Shown: positions 36,834 through 46,935, counted from the first letter of the stretch. The stretch: 64,000 nucleotides of DNA from UBA1563 sp041671545 (GCA_041671545.1 JBAZBI010000004.1:1-64000), one strand, 5' to 3'. Numbers and translations: made by a program. The notes: a model not told the origin generated them from the letters alone.

Positions 36834-37042
36834 TTACACTTTTTCAACTAATAAGTACCATCGAAAAGTCCCAACTTTAACCCGATTCCAAACTTTATTA
36901 CAAATTAATTGACCAGACTAATGTGCTTGACAACGACAATTTGTACATTAAAAATCAAACATTACCCGATTATCGCAATTTATTTTCTAAGTAGGGTCAA
37001 TTTCACTATACTTGCACTTCAATTACCGGAAAATAAAAATAG

Positions 37043-38929
37043 ATGAAAAACAATATAAACCCCGTTATTCTTACGGCGATGGAACTTGAGGTTCGTTTTG
37101 GCGAACAAGTTATTCTCGATAAAGCATCTCTCAGTATTCACGAAGGTGACAGAATTGGCTTAGTTGGCAGAAACGGTGCGGGTAAATCAACTTTCTTAAA
37201 AGTGGTAGCAGGAATATTGGGAGCTGATTCCGGTGAGGTTGCAAAGAAAAAGAATTTAGTGATAGGAATGCTTTCTCAAGAATTCACTCTTGACGAAACC
37301 AAAAATGTTCACGATAATATTTTAGATGGAGCGATCAAAATTGTTTCACTTTTAAAAGAATATGAAGAATTGCCGCACGATTCAGAACAGCGGCATCTGC
37401 TTGAAGAAAAGATTTTGCAAGTTGACGGTTGGGATCTTGAACGAAAAATTGATCTTCTCATCACTTCACTGAACGCACCCAAAGCTGATAGAGAAATTGT
37501 AACACTTTCCGGAGGAGAAAAACGCCGCGTTGCTTTATGTCGTGCATTGATTTCACAACCTGATTTACTTATTCTTGATGAACCGACAAACCATCTTGAT
37601 ACAAATTCTATCGAATGGATTGAGAATTTTTTGGCTAACTATAAAGGTACTTGCATCTTTGTTACACACGATCGTTATTTTCTTGATAGAATTGCAAATA
37701 GAATAGTTGAATTATCTTCCGGAACATTTTTTTCTCATCAAGGGAATTATACTGATTACTTGATCAATAAATCTGAACGCCAGACGATCAAAGAAGTGGA
37801 AGAAAATAAGCGGCAGAACTTTCTACGGCGGGAACTTGAATGGGTTATGCGAGGACCAAAAGCTCGAAGAACAAAAGCTAAAAGCCGCCTCGATAATTAT
37901 TACGAGGTAGCTGCACAACAGAATACAGAAGTTGAATTAGATGTTGAGATGATCATTCCACCGGCAGAAAAATTAGGGAAAAAAGTTCTTGAACTTCAAA
38001 ATGTAAGCATAAAACTCGGCGATAACTTTTTGTTTGAAGATTTGAATTTAGATTTTGCAGCCGGTAGAAAGTTAGGAATTATCGGTAAGAACGGCGCTGG
38101 TAAAACCACTCTCCTTAAAATCATTCTAGGCGAACTTCTTCCAACAAAAGGGAAATTAGAACTTGGTGAAAAAACCGATTTCAATTACATTGATCAGGCA
38201 AGACTTTTGCTGAATGATGGGGATACGGTTGTTGAATCAATCGGGGAAGGAAGTGAAACAATTAAATTCGGGAAGTATCAAATGGGCGTTTGGACATACT
38301 TGCGTCGTTTCCTCTTTACCGATGACCGCATCAATACTAAAGTCGGAAGACTTTCGGGCGGTGAAAGAAGCAGACTCACTCTCGCAAAAATCATAAAAAA
38401 CGGCGGCAACTTTCTTATGCTCGATGAACCAACAAATGATCTTGACTTACCGACATTGAGAGTTTTGGAAGAAGCACTCATTGCCTTTGAGGGATGTGTT
38501 GTTGTAGTTAGTCACGATAGATATTTTCTTAACCGTGTTTGCAACGGAATCCTAGCGTTCGAAGATGACGGGAATGTCCACTTCAGTGAAGGTAATTATG
38601 ATTATTATTTACAAAAGAAAAAAACGAGATTGGAAAACGAAAGTAGTCCCGTTAAAAAAGAAAAATCTGAAGAAAAATTAGCTAAACCGAAAGTGAAAAA
38701 ACTTTCGTGGAAAGAAACAAAAGAACTCGAGACGATCGAAGAAAAAATTATTTCAGCTGAACAAGAAGTCGAAAGGATCGAATCGATATTTTCTTCTCCC
38801 GATTTTTATGAAAAATACGCCGCACAAACAAACGAATTAACCCATCAACTCGAACTAGCAAAAGACACTGTAAAACAACTCTATCAACGCTGGGAAGAAC
38901 TCGAACAATTAAAGAATAGCTTGTTATAA
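37043..38929 (+). CDS. ABC-F ATPase, Uup-like
   Basis: A 628-residue two-domain ATPase without membrane helices. Both Walker A motifs are intact (GRNGAGKST near 42 and GKNGAGKTT near 352), as are both signatures (LSGGEKRR, LSGGERSR) and Walker B motifs (LDEPTNHLD, LDEPTNDLD). A charged coiled coil occupies the last about 90 residues (KETKELETIEEKI...), typical of Uup, which binds DNA or ribosomes. It is followed directly by a hairpin terminator. It differs clearly from the other ABC-F in this window. Confidence 0.92.
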   Translation: MKNNINPVILTAMELEVRFGEQVILDKASLSIHEGDRIGLVGRNGAGKSTFLKVVAGILGADSGEVAKKKNLVIGMLSQEFTLDETKNVHDNILDGAIKIVSLLKEYEELPHDSEQRHLLEEKILQVDGWDLERKIDLLITSLNAPKADREIVTLSGGEKRRVALCRALISQPDLLILDEPTNHLDTNSIEWIENFLANYKGTCIFVTHDRYFLDRIANRIVELSSGTFFSHQGNYTDYLINKSERQTIKEVEENKRQNFLRRELEWVMRGPKARRTKAKSRLDNYYEVAAQQNTEVELDVEMIIPPAEKLGKKVLELQNVSIKLGDNFLFEDLNLDFAAGRKLGIIGKNGAGKTTLLKIILGELLPTKGKLELGEKTDFNYIDQARLLLNDGDTVVESIGEGSETIKFGKYQMGVWTYLRRFLFTDDRINTKVGRLSGGERSRLTLAKIIKNGGNFLMLDEPTNDLDLPTLRVLEEALIAFEGCVVVVSHDRYFLNRVCNGILAFEDDGNVHFSEGNYDYYLQKKKTRLENESSPVKKEKSEEKLAKPKVKKLSWKETKELETIEEKIISAEQEVERIESIFSSPDFYEKYAAQTNELTHQLELAKDTVKQLYQRWEELEQLKNSLL

Positions 38930-38935
38930 ATAAAA

Positions 38936-38962
38936 ACAGTCTCTTGATTCTCAAGAGACTGT
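38936..38962 (+). terminator. Hairpin after the Uup-like gene
   Basis: Stem acagtctcttga/tcaagagactgt (38936-38947 and 38951-38962), 12 bp with a 3-base loop, 7 bases past the stop. No T tract follows on the + strand. A second palindrome (ccgcctcaggcgg, 38980-38992) lies between it and the convergent gene ending at 39002. Confidence 0.75.
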
Positions 38963-39001
38963 CCTAATTCCTACCTTGTCCGCCTCAGGCGGAATCCGTA
39001 A

Positions 39002-40975
39002 TTATTTTAGAATTACCATTTTCTTTGTTTGAACAAACGCACCGGCTTGCAAACGATAGAAATAGGTTCCACTTGCTAAATATGTTGCAGAAAAATTAAC
39101 ACTGTAGTTGCCCGGTTCTTTTTTCTCATTAACCAATACAGCTACTTCTTTACCAAGAATGTTGAATACTTTTAAAGTTACTAGTTGCACGCTTGCAACT
39201 GAGAACTTAATGTTCGTTACCGGGTTAAACGGATTTGGGAAATTCTGAGATAACTCAAATGTGGAAGGAGCTATTTCGCCAGCTTCAACTACATTTGAAA
39301 ATTTAGAAGTCCCGTCAAAATCAATTTGACGCAAACGATAAAAATATTTACCGGAAAGTACGGAGGCATCTACATAATTATAATGTTGTATTGAGGTAGT
39401 AGTGCCTTTACCATTAACAAAGCTTATCAAATTAAAAGTTTTATTGTCGGAACTTCTTTGAACTTCAAAACCTTTATTGTTTGTTTCAGTAGCGGTTGAC
39501 CACTTTAACTCAACACCACTTTGTGTTGTGCTGGCGCTAAATGAAGTTAATTCAACAGGAACAATATTATTAAGTTTAATTTGTCTGTTTGTACCCCATT
39601 CACTTCCCCACCATTGTTTGTAATAACTTCCGCTAGTTCCCCATGGAAGGTCAGGAACACTATAATTATCAGGGTCAAAAATATTGATATTAATATCCAA
39701 AACTGAAGGAGCGGTTACAAATCCAAGTTTGTCCAAATGAACCACCATTTCAGCAATATAACCGTTATCAACAGATGCAGAATCGTAAATTGTACCGTTG
39801 ACAATTCCTTTACCTTCAAAAGATAAGGCGGGGGCACCATCATTACCGAGTTGCCAGGGAGCCGTGGCGCTGTCTCGTCGAACGTAAAATTTAAATTCTT
39901 TTTCCGCCCCTGTAGCGTCTTTCATTTTCATGAACATTCCGTCACCTTCCCAATCAAATTTACAAACTTGTTTGTCATCTGATTCAAGGGATATATAAAG
40001 GTCTAACCCGTTCTGCAAGAAACGGACATTAGTGGTTGACGGGTCGTCATACTTTCCTTTAACAATCCATCCGGAAGTCGGAGAATAAGCATCTCCTGTT
40101 CCAACTCCGCCATATTGAAATTTAATATAGGGATATGGCTGGCTCCAATCGGCTTCACTTAAAACACCATTTAAAGTAATTGCGCCTGAAGTAGGATAGA
40201 CATTTATTGACGCGGGATCAATATTTTTTGCACTATTGTTAAGAGTAATTTGCCTGTTTGTACCCCATTCACTTCCCCACCATTGTTTGTAATAACTTCC
40301 GCTAGTTCCCCATGGAAGGTCAGGAACACTGTAATTATCAGGGTCAAAAATATTGATATTAATATCCAAAACTGAAGGAGCGGATACAAATCCAAGTTTG
40401 TCCAAATGAACCACCATTTCAGCAATATAACCGTTATCAACAGATGCAGAATCGTAAATTGTACCGTTGACAATTCCTTTACCTTCAAAAGATAAGGCGG
40501 GGGCACCATCATTACCGAGTTGCCAGGGAGCTGTGGCGCTGTCTCGTCGAACGTAAAATTTAAATTCTTTTTCCGCTCCTGTAGCGTCTTTCATTTTCAT
40601 GAACATTCCGTCACCTTCCCAATCAAATTTACAAACTTGTTTGTCATCTGATTCAAGGGATATATAAAGGTCTAACCCGTTCTGCAAGAAACGAACTTTA
40701 GTAATGGAGGAATCGGTGTAGGGACCTTTAACAACTGCATCACCGGTGGGAGTTCTTCCAATACCGGTATAATTAACTGCATTTTTTCCAAAGAGTAAGT
40801 AGGGATAAGTTTTACTCCAATCTGCTTCATTGAGAACTCCATCTAACGTAATCGTACCGGAGGTTGAATAAACCGGTACAGTTGCTGGGTCTGCAGCTTG
40901 GGCTTTAATATTGCTGCTTGTTAGAAGCAGAAAAACGAAAACGAAGAAATTGAACTTGTAAAGTGCGAGTTTCAT
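39002..40975 (-). CDS. T9SS-secreted protein with two near-identical CBM9-like domains
   Basis: A 657-residue exported protein. Signal peptide 1-26 (NIKAQA). Two CBM9/DOMON-like domains (about 33-255 and 256-478), each starting LxGVLxEADW, probably bind carbohydrate or another surface ligand. A fibronectin-like spacer and a C-terminal T9SS sorting domain (about 580-657, with FPNPFNPVTNI and a YRLQAG ending) follow. ATG 40975 has AAGGAGAG upstream and gives a clean signal, unlike the longer frame from 41053. A LacI-type palindrome (41079-41092) lies 104 bases upstream. The domains share an almost identical 448-bp block. Confidence 0.88.
   Translation of the reverse strand: MKLALYKFNFFVFVFLLLTSSNIKAQAADPATVPVYSTSGTITLDGVLNEADWSKTYPYLLFGKNAVNYTGIGRTPTGDAVVKGPYTDSSITKVRFLQNGLDLYISLESDDKQVCKFDWEGDGMFMKMKDATGAEKEFKFYVRRDSATAPWQLGNDGAPALSFEGKGIVNGTIYDSASVDNGYIAEMVVHLDKLGFVSAPSVLDININIFDPDNYSVPDLPWGTSGSYYKQWWGSEWGTNRQITLNNSAKNIDPASINVYPTSGAITLNGVLSEADWSQPYPYIKFQYGGVGTGDAYSPTSGWIVKGKYDDPSTTNVRFLQNGLDLYISLESDDKQVCKFDWEGDGMFMKMKDATGAEKEFKFYVRRDSATAPWQLGNDGAPALSFEGKGIVNGTIYDSASVDNGYIAEMVVHLDKLGFVTAPSVLDININIFDPDNYSVPDLPWGTSGSYYKQWWGSEWGTNRQIKLNNIVPVELTSFSASTTQSGVELKWSTATETNNKGFEVQRSSDNKTFNLISFVNGKGTTTSIQHYNYVDASVLSGKYFYRLRQIDFDGTSKFSNVVEAGEIAPSTFELSQNFPNPFNPVTNIKFSVASVQLVTLKVFNILGKEVAVLVNEKKEPGNYSVNFSATYLASGTYFYRLQAGAFVQTKKMVILK
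39577..40693. repeat. Intragenic duplication, 448 bp copied at 669-bp offset
   Basis: Bases 39577-40024 and 40246-40693 are the same apart from about five substitutions (for example near 39589, 39671, 39715 and 39862). The offset of 669 bp is 223 codons, so the frame is kept. Outer parts of the two domains diverge more, which points to recent duplication followed by, or maintained by, gene conversion. Confidence 0.92.
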
Positions 40976-41078
40976 ATAACTCTCCTTTTTTGTTGGTTGT
41001 GATTTATTTAGTACAAAGAAACTAAAATCTTTCTTTTCGATTAAATCGTACAAACTTCATTTTTTTTAGAAATATTAA

Positions 41079-41092
41079 TGTAAACGTTTACA
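41079..41092. promoter_or_regulatory. LacI-family-type operator palindrome
   Basis: TGTAAACGTTTACA is a perfect 14-bp palindrome with the central CG typical of LacI/GalR-family operators and of CcpA cre sites. It lies 104 bases upstream of the CBM9-like protein's start. No LacI-type regulator is in this window. Confidence 0.55.
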
Positions 41093-41747
41093 CTGCACCT
41101 GAAAGTTAAATAATTTTTCGATAGTTGTCAAGAAATAAATAAGAAAAGTAACAAAAAAAGAAAGTAAGCATGATTTTTACTATTATTTTTTTATTTAATC
41201 CTGTTATAAACACTTTTACTAACATATTTTCTACTTAATATTTTCGGTTACCTTTTATTTTGGAGAAGTACGACAAGTATTTCGTGCCAAACTTATACCC
41301 GGTTGTAAGACAAGTTGTTACATTTGCAGACGAATTTCTAAAAAGATGGTTGCCCAAATTAGTACCTTAACACTAAAGTATGTGTAATTCGCCGCGGCGA
41401 ATTGGCAGAATATTAATGAGACAATTAAAGTGAAAGAATTCGTGGCAATCGTTGCGGTTTGTGGCGTGCTTTGCGACAAAAAAAGAGAATTGGTTTCTCG
41501 CAACGTTCGCAAAGAAGACGCAATGAACGCAAAGGGAAAATTAGTAGAGATTTGTACTAATATCGAGATTGACGATTGGAAAAGTTTTAGTTGGTGGCTT
41601 TGCCGCGCTAAAATTGAATGAAGATGAATGGATGAATGCTTCTCATTCAACCAAACAAACATTCAATCATTCAACTCTGCAATTTGGTTCTGGCTTGTAC
41701 CGGTTAGTTACACCGCTTTTGGAGTTATAGGAAGGTGTTGAGTTAAG
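41093..41747. other. Intergenic stretch with dispersed repeats
   Basis: No supported gene. It is AT-rich up to 41390. Bases 41445-41545 resemble the host's tandem-like intergenic repeat (gcaaagaagacgcaatgaacgcaaaggg). Bases 41618-41702 are the second copy of the hairpin repeat at 16268-16378. Confidence 0.5.
41618..41702. repeat. Dispersed hairpin repeat, copy 2
   Basis: Shares gaatgaagatgaatgg, cattcaatcattca and ttggttctggcttgta in the same order as 16268-16378. The internal complementary tracts tgaatg and cattca can form a hairpin. Confidence 0.6.
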
Positions 41748-44120
41748 TTATTTTAACAATGTCAAGATTCTATTGGCTCTAAACACTATGTTGTTATCAG
41801 TGACTGCACTGATTTGATATGCATACATTCCACTAGCAAACTTTGATGCATCAAATACAAAACGGTGCACGCCTGCCGAATAATTCCCCTCAAGTAGAGA
41901 AGTTAATTCCCGCCCGAGTACATCATATAACTTTATTGAGACTTTAGCAGCATCAGGTAACGAAAATTGAATAGTCGTAGCAGGGTTAAACGGATTGGGA
42001 TAATTCTGTTCCAACAAATATCCGGATGGTTTACTTAGATCAATTTCTATCTCATGACTATATTTAAACTTTCCATCATTATCGATCTGCTTTAAACGGT
42101 AAAGGAAGTTTCCTTCTGTTCCCGACTTATCTGTGAAAGAATAATCTATGGGAGAGTTACTATTCCCTGAGCCACTTACAAAACCAATTGTAATCCAACC
42201 TCTCCAATCCCGGTCAGTTGGGACACCCTCTCCTTGGTACGGAGAGGAATGGGGTGAGGTTTTCTCAATTTCAAAGCCATAGTTATTTATCTCAGTTGCT
42301 GTTCTCCAAACAAGTCGGACACCCGCATTTTTATATTCACCACTGAAACTTTCAAGTTCTACAGGTAATGCCCATTGCCCCGAAGGCATAGTTTGCCTTA
42401 TTGCATCCGACCCTGACCAATTGGAATTCGTTCCAACATCTAACCGTAATTGTGCATGGTCTCCACTGATTGTACCGGAATAAATTGCATTGTCTATCTC
42501 GTTTAGTGCAACGGCTGAGATACCTTCCGTTAATCCCGTTGGTAAAGCAGATGAATTACTGGAGTAGGCGGTTGGTTGCCATGCAGTACTATCATCATTT
42601 ATAGCATACAAGAAATTAGGTGAAGAAGCGCTCCCTGTATAAGCAAGTATCTGATCACCACCCACTGCTAATGCAAAGCCACTCGAAGAAACTGTTCCTA
42701 TACTTGCGGTTGTAGTCGTAACATCTACAATAGTTCCGTGTGTTACACCACCGCTGGGAGCCGTCCAGATGATTGTTCCTTCGCCGGTTCTTAAACTTCC
42801 TGTACTTAGCCAACCGTTATCAGTAAAATTAATAACTACTCCGCCTGCTAAATCGACTAAAGGGACAAAAGCGAACTCGTCGGGGTCATCCATATTAAAA
42901 CCGATTATGAGAATATCTCCTGCGGAAAGAGTACTCGTGCCTGAGGTTGCGGAAGTTGTATTGTTAGCGGTTGGAATTGTACCATCTGTCTTATAGTTGA
43001 TTGAACTTCCGGAACCATTGTTTGAGAATATTTTATAATAATAAGATGTACTTGCAGATAAATTTGTAAACGTATAACTATTCGAAGCAGCATAATCGAT
43101 ATTAACTTTGCCTATTCCATCGGAGAGATCGAGATCATTTGTGTAAACCACACCATCGGTGGGAGCTGTAATAGAGGCGCCGGTGCTTGCTATAATAAGA
43201 TAACCGCTAGGCGTTTGAGAACCTGCCGCTGCATCTGTCCAATCTAGCTGCATTGCGTTACCCGTAACGTTGCTTGTTGAAAAATTGGTAACATAGTTCG
43301 TAGGTTCAACCGCAAGACTAACAACACCGGCATAACTCATATCACCAAAATTGATGTAGTTAACATATTCCGGATGATCTACTAAAGGATTTCTATTCCC
43401 TTGGATCGATTCTATATAATCATTCCTTGCAATCTCCCATGCGTCCGGTGGATCATTCTGATGCCATTGAAGAAGCAGATCGAGGTCCTGCGGCGCTTCA
43501 CTTAACGATGGAAGCCGGACTGTGTTAAGCCAATTAAAATCCCAGTTGTATCCATTAACATCATCATAACGCAAAGCCATGTATAACAATGCTCTTGCCG
43601 CATCACCTTTTTGCTGATCTCTCGGTTCGTAAACCGTTTGACCGAGTGTGTTAGTTCCGAGTTTTCCATCAAGATACTGATAAGTAATTGTTGTAACCAC
43701 ACCAAGCGGATGATTGCTTCTTCTTCCGTTAGCATTATTTTGGTGTGTTGGAAAAAGATGATGTTGATCGGAATATTCTTCACCGCTTGTTGAAGTGTAC
43801 GTCGGCATCCAGCTGTGGCACCAGGTGTGCTCTCGACTCATCACTCCCCATGCGAATGTTCCGGTATAGTTGTATTGGTAACCGGTATAAACACAGGTTA
43901 CGTTAAAGCCACCGCTTCCGTCGGGCTGCGCTTCAAAGTTAGTAACATTCGTCTCGTCAAATTGATCGTATGATATTTTGGTATAAGGTGAACGGATTCT
44001 GCTTTCCAGATCGGTAACAAACAAAGCACTTGATGTATTTATTCCGTTATAATATGTTGCAATTGGTGTTTGCCCTAATAACCGCACCCCCATCAATGCC
44101 ATGATAAACATTAACCGCAT
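41748..44120 (-). CDS. T9SS-secreted endonuclease I family nuclease
   Basis: A 790-residue extracellular nuclease. After a short signal peptide (1-16) the endonuclease I domain (about 20-270) has SREHTWCHSW (96-104) and DQHHLFPTHQNNANGRRSN (118-136), matching the REHxxP/DLHxLxPxxxxxNGRRSN motifs of EndA/Vvn-type enzymes. A fibronectin-like region and an unassigned beta domain (about 390-590) follow, then a T9SS sorting domain (NYPNPFNPATTI). Near residue 625 a GC-rich palindromic element (42232-42260) is read in frame. It probably degrades external DNA for nutrients. The ribosome binding site is weak. Confidence 0.88.
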   Translation of the reverse strand: MRLMFIMALMGVRLLGQTPIATYYNGINTSSALFVTDLESRIRSPYTKISYDQFDETNVTNFEAQPDGSGGFNVTCVYTGYQYNYTGTFAWGVMSREHTWCHSWMPTYTSTSGEEYSDQHHLFPTHQNNANGRRSNHPLGVVTTITYQYLDGKLGTNTLGQTVYEPRDQQKGDAARALLYMALRYDDVNGYNWDFNWLNTVRLPSLSEAPQDLDLLLQWHQNDPPDAWEIARNDYIESIQGNRNPLVDHPEYVNYINFGDMSYAGVVSLAVEPTNYVTNFSTSNVTGNAMQLDWTDAAAGSQTPSGYLIIASTGASITAPTDGVVYTNDLDLSDGIGKVNIDYAASNSYTFTNLSASTSYYYKIFSNNGSGSSINYKTDGTIPTANNTTSATSGTSTLSAGDILIIGFNMDDPDEFAFVPLVDLAGGVVINFTDNGWLSTGSLRTGEGTIIWTAPSGGVTHGTIVDVTTTTASIGTVSSSGFALAVGGDQILAYTGSASSPNFLYAINDDSTAWQPTAYSSNSSALPTGLTEGISAVALNEIDNAIYSGTISGDHAQLRLDVGTNSNWSGSDAIRQTMPSGQWALPVELESFSGEYKNAGVRLVWRTATEINNYGFEIEKTSPHSSPYQGEGVPTDRDWRGWITIGFVSGSGNSNSPIDYSFTDKSGTEGNFLYRLKQIDNDGKFKYSHEIEIDLSKPSGYLLEQNYPNPFNPATTIQFSLPDAAKVSIKLYDVLGRELTSLLEGNYSAGVHRFVFDASKFASGMYAYQISAVTDNNIVFRANRILTLLK
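42232..42260. repeat. GC-rich palindromic element inside a T9SS gene, copy A
   Basis: acaccctctcc-ttggtac-ggagaggaatggggtgagg forms a ctctcc/ggagag stem with accc/ggggt flanks. It resembles the intergenic elements at 44204, 48023, 48458 and 48577. It is translated in frame as SPHSSPYQGEGV within the endonuclease protein, right after the FEIEK strand of the spacer domain. Confidence 0.65.
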
Positions 44121-44203
44121 GATGGTTTGTCTTTCTTTCGTATCTGTATTGGTTTCTTAGGAGTCTAAGATTAGTGCTATCAGATTTGTTTTATGTGAAA
44201 TGA

Positions 44204-44254
44204 AACCCCTCCTTCACCCTCCCCCTTAACAAAGGGGAGGGACGGGGTGGGGTT
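44204..44254. repeat. GC-rich palindromic element, copy B
   Basis: A 51-bp unit begins aacccctcc and ends ggggtggggtt, around a ccccctt-aac-aaggggagg core. It lies in the gap between two T9SS genes, starting 84 bases before the endonuclease ATG on the minus strand and ending 9 bases past the next gene's stop. It may also help terminate the gene ending at 44263. Confidence 0.8.
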
Positions 44255-44262
44255 CGAACGTA

Positions 44263-46704
44263 TTATTTTAGGATAACCATTTTCTTGGTTTGTACAAACT
44301 CTCCCGCTTGCATACGGTAAATATACGTACCGCTTGCCAAGTTAGCAGTTGAAAATTCTACCGTATAAGTACCGGGTTCTTGTTTCTCATTAACAAGTAC
44401 TGCAACTTCTTTACCGAGAACATTAAATACTTTTAGACTAACATACTGACTACCGACAACTGAATACTGAATACTCGTTGACGGGTTAAACGGATTTGGA
44501 TAGTTCTGCTCTAACGCAAATGCTGTTGGTGTACCAAGGTCAACTTGGACTTCTTTGCTGTAGGTGTATTGTCCGTCGTTGTCTAATTGTTTTAGGCGGT
44601 AGAGGTATTTGCCTGATACTGCGGACTTATCCGTAAAGCTGTACTCTTTAGGTGAGTTGCTGTTGCCTGCACCATAAACAAAACCAACTTTCTGCCAAAC
44701 AGAAACCATACTTACCTTATCACCAAAGTCTTTTACTCTCTCAACCTCGAAGCCGAAGTTGTTTACTTCTGTTGCTGTTTTCCATGTGAGGTTAACAGTT
44801 TTGTTTTGTGCGGATGCAGAAAATGAGGTCAGCTCAACGGGAAGAGGAGCGTTTGTTATCAAATCAGTTTCAACATAAAAATCAAAAGCGTTGTCATCAC
44901 TGTCACAACCGTTTCCACTACCATAAGTGTTGGTACCCGTGTTACTCTTTCTTCTTACACTTGAAGTGTTACTTGGTGCACTTGTAGAGGCAGTCCCTTC
45001 AAATTCATTTGCAGTACTTCCATATCCAACGAAATCAATAACGTTTAGATCAGATTCATTTGAAATCGCATTTTGATCATTAACTAATGCAACTTTACCA
45101 GCAGTTGCACCCATTGCGATGGAACATGTTACATTTGGTGTGACAGGTAAATCAGCACTCGGAGTTGAACCAGCTGCTGCTTGAATTAAATAGTATCCGT
45201 TTGCTGATATAGAACCTGACAAGTTTGAGTAATTAGTAGCTGATGTAGAAAATGTTCCAGTTGCAGATGTATATTGAACTGACCAAGTGGAAAGATCAAC
45301 AGCAGATCCAGTGGGATTATATAATACAATATAATCATTTGTATAAGGAGCCCCTGAATTTCCACCACCGGCATAAATTTCTGCAATAACAACATGCGTT
45401 GCAACAGGAACACTTTGACAAGTTATGCTGCTCGAAACTGCATCTGTTAAACCAGATGCCGTAGCTGTAATTGCAAAAGATTCTACGGTATTATAAGCTA
45501 CATCAGTCCATGAATACACGCCAGCGGATAATGATTGTGTAAGTCCTGTGGTAGAAGATAATACTCCCGTACCTGTGCTTCGTGTTAAAGTAACAGAATT
45601 AGTAGCGTCCAAATCAGTATTACTATTTGCATCTTTGGCTTTCACTTCGACATTAAAACCAGCATCCACAAATACACTCGTTGGCGGTTTACTCGGTGTA
45701 TACACTAGTTGTGTTGCTGTTACCACAATTTTATTATTATTTCCCGTATTATCTGTTGTTGCAGCACCAGCATTAGCACTGGCAAATGTTGAACCAGCAA
45801 TATCAGCAGTAGCCGAACTTATTGTGAATTGAATGTTTTGGTTATCTGTAACTGTCGAATTAAAACTTACCCTAATACTGAAGTCCTTTGTACTACCATC
45901 CGTCGCTAACAAGTTGAAGCCTGAAAATGTAACAGTTGATGCACCTGCCACTTCAGTTCCAACTTCAGTAACACCATCATACAATGCTATTCTTCTAATA
46001 TTGGAAGAGTTGGTAACTGCAAATTGGATAGAGGTTAAAGTAGTGCCTAAAACATCAACATCAGTTGTCGCACCACCATCACGGATAGTGAATTTAGCAA
46101 CTTCCATATCGTTTGCATCAGCAATAATATTTGTAGATTGATAACTTTTGTAATCAATATTTGTTGGATAAGTATACCCCGAATATACAACGATATCAGA
46201 AGCGGTAGAATTACTAGAAACCAGAGTTCCTTGAAATGAAATATTATCGATTCTTACTCCTTTACTACCGCCACTCGGAGATGTCCACCTTAATTTTAAT
46301 TGAGTTGTACTTATTGTACCCATATTCCATGTTCCAGCTGAAATATAAGTACTAGATGTCGGAGTAGCAGATGTAAATGTAGTAGCTGACCAAGTAGAAC
46401 CAGCATCTGTCGAATATTCAACTAAACACGAATGATTTGTGCCAGATCCATATGTAGCAACTTGAAATGTAAGGGTGAGATTAGTATAAGAAGAAACATT
46501 AAAGGTTTCTGAAACAATTACATCGGTTGCAAAGTCAACCAACCAATAACCAGATTGTTGTATTACTACACCACCGTTGTTAGTAAAAGTCCAATTAGTT
46601 GTTGCTGTAGAGCAATCGTTTGAATGAATTGTCGTTTGTCCCCAACCCACCTGAGTAAACCCCATAAATAAAATAAGCGTAAAAAGAAGTAAGTGTTTTT
46701 TCAC
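44263..46704 (-). CDS. T9SS-secreted adhesin-like protein with lamin-tail domain
   Basis: An 813-residue exported protein. The signal peptide (1-23, ending GWGQ) resembles that of the protein at 48637. An N-terminal beta-sandwich (about 24-165), Ig/filamin-like repeats, a lamin-tail-like domain (about 435-620, HVVIAEIYAGGGNSGAPYTNDYIVLYNP), a fibronectin-like spacer and a T9SS sorting domain (NYPNPFNPSTSI) follow. I chose GTG 46704 because TGAGG lies 6 bases upstream and the paralogue starts at the same point; the longer frame from 46794 adds a non-signal stretch. It probably has an adhesive or structural surface role. Confidence 0.82.
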   Translation of the reverse strand: MKKHLLLFTLILFMGFTQVGWGQTTIHSNDCSTATTNWTFTNNGGVVIQQSGYWLVDFATDVIVSETFNVSSYTNLTLTFQVATYGSGTNHSCLVEYSTDAGSTWSATTFTSATPTSSTYISAGTWNMGTISTTQLKLRWTSPSGGSKGVRIDNISFQGTLVSSNSTASDIVVYSGYTYPTNIDYKSYQSTNIIADANDMEVAKFTIRDGGATTDVDVLGTTLTSIQFAVTNSSNIRRIALYDGVTEVGTEVAGASTVTFSGFNLLATDGSTKDFSIRVSFNSTVTDNQNIQFTISSATADIAGSTFASANAGAATTDNTGNNNKIVVTATQLVYTPSKPPTSVFVDAGFNVEVKAKDANSNTDLDATNSVTLTRSTGTGVLSSTTGLTQSLSAGVYSWTDVAYNTVESFAITATASGLTDAVSSSITCQSVPVATHVVIAEIYAGGGNSGAPYTNDYIVLYNPTGSAVDLSTWSVQYTSATGTFSTSATNYSNLSGSISANGYYLIQAAAGSTPSADLPVTPNVTCSIAMGATAGKVALVNDQNAISNESDLNVIDFVGYGSTANEFEGTASTSAPSNTSSVRRKSNTGTNTYGSGNGCDSDDNAFDFYVETDLITNAPLPVELTSFSASAQNKTVNLTWKTATEVNNFGFEVERVKDFGDKVSMVSVWQKVGFVYGAGNSNSPKEYSFTDKSAVSGKYLYRLKQLDNDGQYTYSKEVQVDLGTPTAFALEQNYPNPFNPSTSIQYSVVGSQYVSLKVFNVLGKEVAVLVNEKQEPGTYTVEFSTANLASGTYIYRMQAGEFVQTKKMVILK

Positions 46705-46935
46705 AATAATCCTCATATAGTTTATACGAAACAAGACAATTATTTCCAAAACAAGAGCGGAATCGAATCCCAAATAAAATTGGGGTTGAAACATAATAAG
46801 AAAATTTTATTCTGCAAAGATTTATTTGTTATTAAATTGTTAATGGAGAGGGATAGGTTGAAGGTTATTAAGCTGTTGACTGTTAGGTTATAGGCTATTA
46901 ATGGAAGAGCCTTGCCGTAGCAAGGCTCTGTAACC

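Noticed and set aside
41430..41621. Short + strand gene upstream of the endonuclease
   Set aside because: It consists of the dispersed gcaaagaa-type repeat and lacks a start signal.
43611..43793. Plus-strand small gene inside the endonuclease gene
   Set aside because: Antisense shadow of the conserved nuclease motif region.
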